Shown: piece by piece, positions 47,693-56,175 of the stretch
Numbering within the stretch: the first letter of the stretch is position 1
Layout of the letters: the number at the start of each line of letters is the position of its first letter
Source of the DNA: Bacteroidota bacterium
Lineage (GTDB): Bacteria; Bacteroidota; Rhodothermia; Balneolales; Balneolaceae
Assembly (NCBI GenBank): GCA_027621355.1
Contig: JAQCBZ010000005.1
Span: forward strand, 1 to 64,000
DNA: 64,000 nt
Direction of reading: 5' to 3'
The notes under the pieces: model-generated
Database searches by the model: none
Told to the model about the DNA's origin: nothing
What the model saw: only the letters and a program-made list of their open reading frames with translations
Position numbers and translations under genes: made by a program

Positions 47693-48343
47693 ATGATTGA
47701 ACGCAAGAAACCAAATGCTGATCTGCGCCGATTTTATGGCGTATTATATCAACTAGGGCTCATTATTGCCTTAGTGATTTTCATCGCTGCAGTACGATTC
47801 GAGTTTCGCTCGTCTCCTCCAGATGAGATTGTACTCAATGAGCAAGAGATCGTGGAAATGGAAGAGATTATTCAAACTAGACAGATGGAGACCCCTCCAC
47901 CTCCACCACGCCCACCGGTCCCCGTTGAGGTTCCCAACGATGAGATCATCGAAGATATTGACATTAACATTGATGCCGATCTTACCCTAGACGGTCCTCT
48001 TAATCTCCCACCCCCTCCACCTCCTGCTGAGGATGAAGAAGAGTTCTTCACCGTTGTGGAAAATATGCCAGAACTCATTGGTGGATTGGCTGGACTTCAG
48101 ACAAGCATTATCTACCCCGAGATGGCACGAAAAGCAGGGATTGAAGGACGGGTTTTCCTACAGTTTATCGTGAACGAACGTGGTGAAGTTGAAAACCCTC
48201 GTGTCATTCGTGGAATTGGTGGTGGCTGTGATGAAGAAGCACTCAAAGCCATCCAGAAAGCGAAATTCAAACCAGGGCTTCAGCGTGGGCGTCCAGTTCG
48301 TGTGCAGTATAACTTGCCGGTTGTGTTTAAACTTCAGAACTGA
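47693..48343 (+). CDS. tonB: TonB-family energy transducer
   Basis: Single N-terminal TM, PPPPPRPPVPVEVP, C-terminal YPEMARKAGIEGRVFLQFIVNERGEVENPRVIRGIGGGCDEEALKAIQKAKFKPG. Confidence 0.94.
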   Translation: MIERKKPNADLRRFYGVLYQLGLIIALVIFIAAVRFEFRSSPPDEIVLNEQEIVEMEEIIQTRQMETPPPPPRPPVPVEVPNDEIIEDIDINIDADLTLDGPLNLPPPPPPAEDEEEFFTVVENMPELIGGLAGLQTSIIYPEMARKAGIEGRVFLQFIVNERGEVENPRVIRGIGGGCDEEALKAIQKAKFKPGLQRGRPVRVQYNLPVVFKLQN

Positions 48344-48351
48344 TTTGACAC

Positions 48352-48368
48352 AACCTACTAGGTAGGTT
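48352..48368. repeat. Hairpin AACCTAC-TAG-GTAGGTT just downstream of tonB
   Basis: Perfect 7-bp arms, 3-nt loop. Confidence 0.5.
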
Positions 48369-48383
48369 CAAGCCACAATCCTT

Positions 48384-48857
48384 TTATGGGGTGATGAGTT
48401 CGTCACCCCATTTTTTTTGCCCAAAAGCGTCCAGAACTAGCCGAAGGTTATCAAACCCAACAAGGCTGTGCGCTTCTCGTAACGATACCCATTGCAGCTC
48501 GGTAATCCCCTCTTCGATTTGTGGCTGGCCTAATTCTTCTAAGGACGCTTCCATCCAGTACCAATGTGTTGTTTTGTCTATGGCTTGGCCATCTAGGTGA
48601 TATTGATGTTGCGTCAAACCTATCGACTCGCAAATGACGGGGGGTGCAATACCCGTTTCTTCTACCACCTCTCGAATCGCAGCCTCCGCCCAGGTTTCTC
48701 CAGGGTCAACCTTCCCTTTTGGTAGATCCCAGACACCTCGTCGAAACATAATCAAAAGACGCTGTTTCGACCCTTTACCGTAGGTCACTACGCCTCCAGC
48801 TGCATGGATGGTTTGCCTAGGGTACCCATGCTGGATCGAATCGTTAGACGACATCAA
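48384..48857 (-). CDS. NUDIX hydrolase
   Basis: GVWDLPKGKVDPGETWAEAAIREVVEETGI (NUDIX box). Confidence 0.94.
   Translation of the reverse strand: MMSSNDSIQHGYPRQTIHAAGGVVTYGKGSKQRLLIMFRRGVWDLPKGKVDPGETWAEAAIREVVEETGIAPPVICESIGLTQHQYHLDGQAIDKTTHWYWMEASLEELGQPQIEEGITELQWVSLREAHSLVGFDNLRLVLDAFGQKKWGDELITP
48386..48418 (+). terminator. Rho-independent terminator of tonB located inside the 3' end of the convergent NUDIX CDS
   Basis: TGGGGTGATG-AGTT-CGTCACCCCA followed by eight T. Confidence 0.9.
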
Positions 48858-49147
48858 AAGGTAGTTGATGCAAACTTTAAACGGAGTTGACTCAGTACAG
48901 AGGTCAAGTAGTCGCCCATCTCTTTGGTTCGATTCCCCTCTGTCATGGCCTCTAGCATCTCTAGTGTATCGATGGCATACTGTGCAGAGGATCGATCTTT
49001 CTCCTTCTGATTGGTCGCTGGGTTCTCCTCTTCCCCTAGTCCGACCATCGCAATTTGTTGGTGTTGTTGGACAAGCATCATAAATAAAAACTGGCGCTTT
49101 TGTTCAGGTGTTGCGCTATCAAGTGGATTTTGGGCAGATTCAGACAT
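48854..49147 (-). CDS. DUF1844 domain protein
   Basis: FLFMMLVQQHQQIAMVGLGEEENPATNQKEKDRSSAQYAIDTLEMLEAMTEGN. Confidence 0.85.
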   Translation of the reverse strand: MSESAQNPLDSATPEQKRQFLFMMLVQQHQQIAMVGLGEEENPATNQKEKDRSSAQYAIDTLEMLEAMTEGNRTKEMGDYLTSVLSQLRLKFASTTF

Positions 49148-49218
49148 AAGGATTCGTTTGTGATTTCTTTTGCTGTATTTTCTAAAACACTCTCAAAGTT
49201 AAGAAAGCTTTCTGCCCT

Positions 49219-50322
49219 ATGCATCGTGTTCACAATTATAGAGTTCACAATTTTAGCGCTGGCCCTTCCCAGCTGCCCCTATCGGTTCTTGAACAAGTCC
49301 AAGACGAACTGCTAGACATTCAAGGGATGGGTGCCTCCATTATGGAAATTAGTCATAGAGGAAAAGTTTTTGAACCTATTTATGATCAAGTTCGTGAACG
49401 TCTCCGAAAGGCTTTAGGTCTTGATGAATCGTGGCGCGTTGGTTTTGTGACCGGTGGAGCAACGATGCAATTTGGACTCATTCCCATGAATTTCTTAGCT
49501 GAAACAGGCCGTGCAGCCTATTTTCACACGGGAACGTGGTCCAAAAAGGCCATAGCAGATGCGAGGCTTTACGGTCAGGTCGATCTCCCCTTTGACAGTA
49601 GTGAGTCCGATTTTGATCATGTTCCTCACCCGGGTCAATCATTTGAGCTGGACCCAGACACGAGGTATGCCCATTTTACATCAAACAACACAATCGTAGG
49701 CACCCAATTTGCTTCAGAGCCAGACACAGGTAGCATTCCACTCGTTTGTGATGCCTCCTCTGATTTTTTAAGTCGACCAATTGATGTGGATCGCTATGGC
49801 ATGATCTATGCAGGAGCTCAAAAAAATGTAGGCCCTGCTGGAGTTACTATTGTATGTATTCGAGATTCCTTTTTGGCTTCGAACAAGGTCTCTGACCGAG
49901 CAATCCCGGCCCTCATGAATTACGAGCAACATCTCGATCAGATGCCCAATACGCCTCCAGTATTTCCGATCTACATGGTTAACCTAGTCCTTGAGTGGTT
50001 GCTTGAGCAGGGTGGTGTCACAGCCATGCAAGAAAAAAGTGGCGCAAAGGCTGCATTACTTTATGATGAGATAGACAAAGATGACTATTACCGTGGCACT
50101 GCACAAAAAGAGTCCCGATCGGTGATGAATATTCCTTTTCGCTTATCAAACGAAGAAGCTGAAGCACATTTTATCGAACAAGCCGAGGCAGCGGGGCTCC
50201 ATGGCCTAAAAGGTCACCGTTTTGTGGGAGGTATGCGAGCATCTATTTACAATGCATGCCCGATAGAGAGTGTCAAGGCACTTGTTGATTTTATGGCTGA
50301 GTATCGACGAGTAAACGGGTAA
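49219..50322 (+). CDS. serC: Phosphoserine transaminase
   Basis: HNFSAGPSQLPLSVLEQVQDELLDIQGMGASIMEISHRG, MIYAGAQKNVGPAGVTIVCI. Confidence 0.97.
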   Translation: MHRVHNYRVHNFSAGPSQLPLSVLEQVQDELLDIQGMGASIMEISHRGKVFEPIYDQVRERLRKALGLDESWRVGFVTGGATMQFGLIPMNFLAETGRAAYFHTGTWSKKAIADARLYGQVDLPFDSSESDFDHVPHPGQSFELDPDTRYAHFTSNNTIVGTQFASEPDTGSIPLVCDASSDFLSRPIDVDRYGMIYAGAQKNVGPAGVTIVCIRDSFLASNKVSDRAIPALMNYEQHLDQMPNTPPVFPIYMVNLVLEWLLEQGGVTAMQEKSGAKAALLYDEIDKDDYYRGTAQKESRSVMNIPFRLSNEEAEAHFIEQAEAAGLHGLKGHRFVGGMRASIYNACPIESVKALVDFMAEYRRVNG

Positions 50323-50329
50323 AACGCCA

Positions 50330-50929
50330 TCAAAAGAATCGCTCGGCAAGTGTCCAAAGATGATCCCAGCTTCGTGGGATAAAGATCAAAGGATAGACCC
50401 AACCCCATAATGCTCCGGCTAAGTGAGCTTCATGGTTTATGAGCCCCCCTTTACCCACCGCAGACACCCAAGAATACACCAAAAAACCTAGGCCAAAAAT
50501 CCACGCAGGAATACCAATTGGAAAGATGAACAGGATCAATTTGTCTGTAGGAAAGAAAAATATAAACGTGAACAGTACCGCCTCGACTGCACCAGAGGCT
50601 CCCAAAGTAGCGTAGTTAGGCTGTTGCCCATACCGGATCATCGACGGAAGAGCCGACACTACAAGTCCAGAGCCATACAACCCTAAAAAATGCCCCGCCC
50701 CAATAGCCTGCTCGACAGTGAGACCAAAAAACAACAGAACAATCATATTGGTGAGTAAATGCCAATTCGATCCATGGACAAACCCACTCGTGAGCAATTC
50801 ATAATAGGTTTGCTGGCATAAGACTCTGTATGGGCGCAACATCCAGCGATTCCAAACAGACTCTCGGAATCGAAACGCTACCAACGAAATCACAGAAGTA
50901 CTTGCAATGAGGAGAAGAGTAAGGCTCAT
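50330..50929 (-). CDS. Rhomboid-family intramembrane serine protease
   Basis: GFVHGSNWHLLTNMIVLLFFG, GASGAVEAVLF, NHEAHLAGALWGWVYP. Confidence 0.92.
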   Translation of the reverse strand: MSLTLLLIASTSVISLVAFRFRESVWNRWMLRPYRVLCQQTYYELLTSGFVHGSNWHLLTNMIVLLFFGLTVEQAIGAGHFLGLYGSGLVVSALPSMIRYGQQPNYATLGASGAVEAVLFTFIFFFPTDKLILFIFPIGIPAWIFGLGFLVYSWVSAVGKGGLINHEAHLAGALWGWVYPLIFIPRSWDHLWTLAERFF

Positions 50930-50956
50930 GGAGTTGAGGTCAACACAGATGGGAGC

Positions 50957-50986
50957 AAAAAAAAACGCTGGACGGTCGATCCAGCG
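50957..50986 (-). terminator. Intrinsic terminator-like element 28 nt upstream of the rhomboid start codon
   Basis: Minus strand CGCTGGA-TCGACCG-TCCAGCG followed by nine T. Confidence 0.75.
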
Positions 50987-51089
50987 CTTAGCCTAAAAGA
51001 GAGCAGGTTAATAAACTCAGTGTTAAATTAACAAAGCATCATCAGAATTCAACATGTGAATTTTGGTGTCACTTTAATGATCAAGCCTC

Positions 51090-51803
51090 GTGAACTTTTC
51101 AGTTTTTTCCTCCAACAAGCCCGTCCATCTACTTCTAGGACTCGTACTTATTACCCTTGCACAAGGTTGTGCCTCAAGTCGTCCATTTAATCTTCCAGAC
51201 GGCGCGGTGGACCGTGGGAGCACCCTTGGATCAGCACCCTTAAACAAAGGAGATGTGATTCAAGAAGGCTTGGCTAGTTGGTACGGCCCCAACTTTAATG
51301 GTAGACCCACAGCCAACGGAGAAACGTTTGACATGGATGGGATTTCAGCAGCTCATAAGACGTTGCCATTTAACACGATGGTCCGGGTTGAGAATCTTGA
51401 TAATGGCCGCACCATTGATGTCCGCATCAATGACCGTGGACCCTACGTTGGAGATCGGATTATCGATTTATCAAAAGGGGCTGCTGAAGCGATTCAAATG
51501 ATTGGGCCTGGCACCGCGCGTGTTCGGTTGATTTTGCTTGATAATGGTGACGCTCCTGTTCGTCCAGCAGCCATCAAAGACGAACTCTTTACCATACAAT
51601 TGGCAGCATTTGAGTCCCGTGATGAAGCGATGGCGAAGGCGAAAACTGTTCGTGGTGCAACGGTGGAACGTCGCGTATCGAATGGAAGAGTCATTTATCG
51701 TGTGTTTTATGGCGCGTATAAATCAAGGGATCGAGCAGAATCGATTCTAGCACAACTTGAACGACGTGGTTACTCTGGGTATGTTCGGCAATATCAAAAT
51801 TAG
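51090..51803 (+). CDS. rlpA: RlpA-like lipoprotein with SPOR domain (GTG start)
   Basis: Lipobox LAQGC; GLASWYGPNFNGRPTANGETFDM, VRINDRGPYVGDRIIDLSKGAAEAI; C-terminal SPOR-like FTIQLAAFESRDEAMAKA. Confidence 0.93.
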   Translation: MNFSVFSSNKPVHLLLGLVLITLAQGCASSRPFNLPDGAVDRGSTLGSAPLNKGDVIQEGLASWYGPNFNGRPTANGETFDMDGISAAHKTLPFNTMVRVENLDNGRTIDVRINDRGPYVGDRIIDLSKGAAEAIQMIGPGTARVRLILLDNGDAPVRPAAIKDELFTIQLAAFESRDEAMAKAKTVRGATVERRVSNGRVIYRVFYGAYKSRDRAESILAQLERRGYSGYVRQYQN

Positions 51804-51860
51804 CAGACTCAAAATGAACCAGATTGGATTGATAGAGGTCTAATCGTTGTTATAGCTCCT

Positions 51861-53339
51861 ATGAAAAAGAATATTATTGTTATTGGATCAGGTTTTGGTG
51901 GATTAGGCGCTGCTTCTAGGCTCCTTTCTGCAGGCCATAATGTGACAATCCTGGAGTCAAGGGATAAGCCTGGTGGGCGGGGATACACGTATGAAATGGA
52001 TGGATTCAAATTTGATGGCGGGCCCACGGTCATTACAGCGCCTTTTTTGTTTGACGAGATTTGGGAGGCTGCAGGTAAAAAAAGGGAAGATTACTTTGAA
52101 TTAGTCCCCTGTGACCCTTTCTACAGAATTTTCGATTGGAACAATCAACCTTTTGATTACAACGACAATCACGAGTTTATTCTTAGCGAGATTGAAAAAC
52201 GGAATCCTCGTGATAAGGAAGGCTACACGAAATTTTTGTCCACTACCAAGGCCATCTTCGAAAAAGGGTTTGTAGAACTTGCAGATAAACCCTTTTTGAA
52301 CATTAGCGACATGCTCAAAGTAGCTCCTGATTTGGTGCGCCTCAAATCGCACGAAACGGTGTATCAATATGTATCAGGGTTTATAGAAGATGAATTTTTG
52401 CGACGTTGTTTCTCGTTTCACCCACTTCTTGTAGGAGGAAATCCCTTTGACACCACATCCATTTATGCCATGATCCACTATTTGGAGCGAGAATGGGGGG
52501 TGCATTATGCACTCGGTGGCACGGGGAGTATCGTCAACGCAATGGTGAAACTTATTGAAGAACAAGGAGGCCAGCTGCATGTGAACCAAAAAGTGGATGA
52601 AATTTTGGTATCAAATGGCCGTGTGAGAGGTGTACAACTTGCCAATGGTGACAAATTGGATGCGGATATTGTGGTTTCAAACGCCGACGTTGCGACAACC
52701 TATCGCAAACTCATTGCACCGCAACATCGCCGAAAGTACACCGACCGACGACTTGAGCGGATGCGCTACAGCATGTCGTTGTTTGTGATCTATTTTGGCA
52801 CGAATCGTCTCTACAGGGATCAAGGTTTGGCTCACCATAATATTATTCTAAGCGATCGGTACAAAGGATTACTCAACGATATCTTTAAGAGTAAGAAGGT
52901 GGCCGATGATTTCTCACTCTACCTGCACATGCCAACCCTAACGGATCCATCCATGGCGCCTGAGGGACATGAGGCGTTTTATGTGCTGTCTCCAGTCCCT
53001 CATCTTGATAGTGGGACAGATTGGACGGAGTTTGCACCGATCTACAGGGATCGTATTATGAATTTCCTAGAAGAAAACTACCTGCCCGGTCTAAGTGATT
53101 CACTGGTCTCTGAACACTACATTGACCCTCTTCACTTTAGAGATACGCTACATTCCTACAAAGGCTCTGCTTTCTCTGTGGAACCCATACTAACACAATC
53201 CGCTTGGTTCCGTCCTCACAACAAGAGTGAAGATGTTGACGGGCTTTACTTTGTGGGAGCTGGAACGCATCCTGGCGCTGGGCTACCTGGAGTCTTATCA
53301 AGTTCCAAAATTGCTGAGAATTTAATCGGCCCGAGTTAA
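51861..53339 (+). CDS. crtI: Phytoene desaturase-family carotenoid enzyme
   Basis: [75 protein letters not shown]. Confidence 0.92.
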   Translation: MKKNIIVIGSGFGGLGAASRLLSAGHNVTILESRDKPGGRGYTYEMDGFKFDGGPTVITAPFLFDEIWEAAGKKREDYFELVPCDPFYRIFDWNNQPFDYNDNHEFILSEIEKRNPRDKEGYTKFLSTTKAIFEKGFVELADKPFLNISDMLKVAPDLVRLKSHETVYQYVSGFIEDEFLRRCFSFHPLLVGGNPFDTTSIYAMIHYLEREWGVHYALGGTGSIVNAMVKLIEEQGGQLHVNQKVDEILVSNGRVRGVQLANGDKLDADIVVSNADVATTYRKLIAPQHRRKYTDRRLERMRYSMSLFVIYFGTNRLYRDQGLAHHNIILSDRYKGLLNDIFKSKKVADDFSLYLHMPTLTDPSMAPEGHEAFYVLSPVPHLDSGTDWTEFAPIYRDRIMNFLEENYLPGLSDSLVSEHYIDPLHFRDTLHSYKGSAFSVEPILTQSAWFRPHNKSEDVDGLYFVGAGTHPGAGLPGVLSSSKIAENLIGPS

Positions 53340-53354
53340 CAGTACGGCAAGCGC

Positions 53355-54014
53355 TTATCCCTTTTTGGACGCTTGCAGGGTTTTCCAGTCCTCTAGAAAC
53401 TGCTCAAGGCCTGCATCTGTGAGTGGGTGCTTAAGCAATGCAAGTATCACCTTTAGTGGCATCGTTGCCACGTCAGCCCCCATTTCTGCGGCTTGAAGCA
53501 CGTGTAATGGATGGCGGATGCTTGCTGCAAGAACCTCTGTTTCAAGCGCGTAATTATCATAAATCGTGATGATCTCGGAGATTAAGTTCATCCCATCATG
53601 CGAGACATCATCGAGTCGACCAATAAACGGTGAAATATAGGTCGCACCTGCTTTGGCAGCAATAAGCGCTTGGGTTGCAGAAAAGCATAGCGTACAGTTG
53701 GTACGAATCCCTTCATCAGAAAAGGTTTTGATTGCTTTGATTCCGTCCTTTATGAGTGGCACCTTTACCACGACATTGGATGCAAGACCGGCCAACCGCC
53801 GCCCTTCCTCGATCATGCCATCATAATCGGTAGCGATTACTTCAGCGGACACATCGCCATCAACTATCTTACAGATCTCCTTGATATGCCCTTCAAAATC
53901 GTGTACTCCTATTTTCGCACAAAGACTCGGATTGGTCGTCACTCCATCGAGAACGCCAAGGTCATGGGCTTCTTTGATTTCGTTAAGATCGGCTGTATCA
54001 ATAAAAAATTTCAT
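53355..54014 (-). CDS. fsa: Fructose-6-phosphate aldolase / transaldolase-like
   Basis: [48 protein letters not shown]. Confidence 0.94.
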   Translation of the reverse strand: MKFFIDTADLNEIKEAHDLGVLDGVTTNPSLCAKIGVHDFEGHIKEICKIVDGDVSAEVIATDYDGMIEEGRRLAGLASNVVVKVPLIKDGIKAIKTFSDEGIRTNCTLCFSATQALIAAKAGATYISPFIGRLDDVSHDGMNLISEIITIYDNYALETEVLAASIRHPLHVLQAAEMGADVATMPLKVILALLKHPLTDAGLEQFLEDWKTLQASKKG

Positions 54015-54117
54015 AATGCTGTGGGTTGAAAGCGTGTCCGCCTATTGAGTTTGGTAACTTTTTAAACCATTTTCACGTAAGAAAATACAACATCTCGCAT
54101 TAAGACCATTTGGACAA

Positions 54118-54429
54118 ATGAGTAAAACATCAGATTTCATTACAGGAGTCATCGTAGGTGCGGCCGTAGGGAGTGTCGCTGCATTATTATATGCCCCAGA
54201 AAAGGGCAAAACGATGAGAGATAAGCTCTCCTACAAAGTGTCACATTATACTGACGAGCTTACAGCCAAGATTGAGCAACTTCGAAAAGAACGAGACCGT
54301 TTGGTTTCTGAAGCGAAGGAGCGAGGCAATCAAGTCGTCGATGAAGCTCGTGAAAAAGCAGAGGATCTTATGCAAGAGGCAGAAGAATTGCTGCATAATG
54401 CGTCCGAAGCGTTAGACGACAAAGCATAA
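54118..54429 (+). CDS. YtxH-domain protein
   Basis: FITGVIVGAAVGSVAALLYAPEKGKTMRDKL followed by coiled coil. Confidence 0.87.
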   Translation: MSKTSDFITGVIVGAAVGSVAALLYAPEKGKTMRDKLSYKVSHYTDELTAKIEQLRKERDRLVSEAKERGNQVVDEAREKAEDLMQEAEELLHNASEALDDKA

Positions 54430-54440
54430 CACGCCGAACG

Positions 54441-56168
54441 TTGACAAATAGACGGCGTCTATCGATTACGCGTTGTTTCTGTGCGCTGTTGATCTTTGCA
54501 GGGGTCTGTACATACACAGCGCAAACACAATCTCTTTGGGTAGACACCTACACACAGGCAGCCGTGAGTTCAGCTGATCCTGTCGCATCAAGCATTGGTG
54601 TAGAGATAATGGCTCAAGGTGGGAATGCCATCGATGCTGCCATTGCAGTTCATTTTGCACTAGCTGTGACAACCCCACGCGCTGGGAATCTTGGTGGTGG
54701 TGGATTTATGGTCATCCAGCATAGTGATGGGTCTTCTTCAGCCCTTGATTTTCGAGAGAAAGCACCGATTGACGCATTTCGAGAGATGTATTTGGATGAA
54801 CAAGGAGAGGCCATAAGTCAAAAAAGCCTTCTGGGGCATCTAGCCTCAGGTGTTCCTGGCTCTGTTGATGGCATGGTAAAGGCACATGAAGCCTATGGGC
54901 ACCTTTCTTGGCATGACTTACTTCAGCCTGCTGTTGAATTGGCTCGCGAAGGATATCCTCTTCGAGCGTCCCAAGCCCAATCCTTGAATGCTGCCAAAGA
55001 TGATTTCTCATTATTCGAGGGGTCTGCCCTCTATTTTATAAAGACTGATGGTTCTGCGTGGAAGGCAGGCGATGTATTTCGTCAAGATGACTTAGCACGA
55101 ACACTCGAACGCATTCAATCAGAAGGTCGAGCAGGGTTTTATGCTGGGGAAACGGCTACCGCTCTCATCCAAGAAATGGACAAGGGTGGTGGCTATATCC
55201 GCCAGCAAGATCTAGATGAGTATGAATCTGTCTGGCGCACGCCTATCAAGGTGGCCTACAAGGATGTTGAATTGGTGATGATGCCCATGCCAAGTAGTGG
55301 TGGGGTCGTAATCGGACAACTAATGAGGATGCTAGAGATGAGTGGGGCTTCATTTGACTCACCTCAATCCATAGAGCGGACACATTTTTTAGTCCAGCTT
55401 ATGAGTCGTTCATTCGCAGACAGAGCGACGTATATGGGTGATGCTGATTTTGGAGAGGTGCCTGTCCATGAGTTGCTAGACACAGAGTATCTAGAGACGC
55501 GACTTTCTACTCTTTCATTAAAGAAACATACGCCATCAGATGAGATATCTCATGGCCCTATCGATGGTTGGACCTACACGACAGAATCGACTGAAACAAC
55601 TCATTTTTCGGTGGTCGACGGTGAAGGGAATGCCGTAGCGGTGACTACAACACTGAATGGTAGTTTTGGAAGCAAAGTTGCGGTCCGTAACGCAGGTTTT
55701 CTGCTTAATAATGAAATGGATGATTTTTCGGTCAAGCCAGGCACACCGAACATGTTTGGATTGGTGGGCTCAGAGGCCAACGCTATCGCACCCGGCAAAC
55801 GGATGCTAAGCTCTATGTCTCCTACCATTGTAACTAGGGATTCAAAACCCGTCATCATTGCTGGAGCGGCTGGTGGACCTAGGATAATTACGGCCACCTG
55901 GTTAGCCATCCTAAACATATTGGATTATGAGATGAATGCCATGGAGGCCCTAACCTTCCCTAGATTTCATCATCAATGGTATCCTGATCGCCTACTTGTG
56001 GAGAAACAGACACTCGACCCAGACTTACATCGAACGCTCACCACAATGGGGCATGAGATTGTAGAGTCCTCAGCGCTTGCAAGGGTCCATCTTCTACACA
56101 TCGCAGAAGATGGGGTCATCGAAGCTGCGGCTGATCCCCGTGGTGACGGGGGTACAGCAGGCTTCTAG
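54441..56168 (+). CDS. ggt: Gamma-glutamyltransferase
   Basis: GGNAIDAAIAVHFALAVTTPRAGNLGGGGFMV, ETTHFSVVDGEGNAVAVTTTLNGSFGS, ADPRGDGGTAG. Confidence 0.95.
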   Translation: MTNRRRLSITRCFCALLIFAGVCTYTAQTQSLWVDTYTQAAVSSADPVASSIGVEIMAQGGNAIDAAIAVHFALAVTTPRAGNLGGGGFMVIQHSDGSSSALDFREKAPIDAFREMYLDEQGEAISQKSLLGHLASGVPGSVDGMVKAHEAYGHLSWHDLLQPAVELAREGYPLRASQAQSLNAAKDDFSLFEGSALYFIKTDGSAWKAGDVFRQDDLARTLERIQSEGRAGFYAGETATALIQEMDKGGGYIRQQDLDEYESVWRTPIKVAYKDVELVMMPMPSSGGVVIGQLMRMLEMSGASFDSPQSIERTHFLVQLMSRSFADRATYMGDADFGEVPVHELLDTEYLETRLSTLSLKKHTPSDEISHGPIDGWTYTTESTETTHFSVVDGEGNAVAVTTTLNGSFGSKVAVRNAGFLLNNEMDDFSVKPGTPNMFGLVGSEANAIAPGKRMLSSMSPTIVTRDSKPVIIAGAAGGPRIITATWLAILNILDYEMNAMEALTFPRFHHQWYPDRLLVEKQTLDPDLHRTLTTMGHEIVESSALARVHLLHIAEDGVIEAAADPRGDGGTAGF

Positions 56169-56175
56169 AAACGGC

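Noticed and set aside
53348-53378. GCAAGCG / CGCTTGC inverted repeat between crtI and fsa
   Set aside because: Loop of about 16 nt and no convincing T-tract; weak as a terminator and within the range of chance.
56141-56156. CCCCGT-GGTG-ACGGGG hairpin near the ggt 3' end
   Set aside because: It encodes the conserved DPRGDGG motif of gamma-glutamyltransferase and is not followed by a T-run on either strand.
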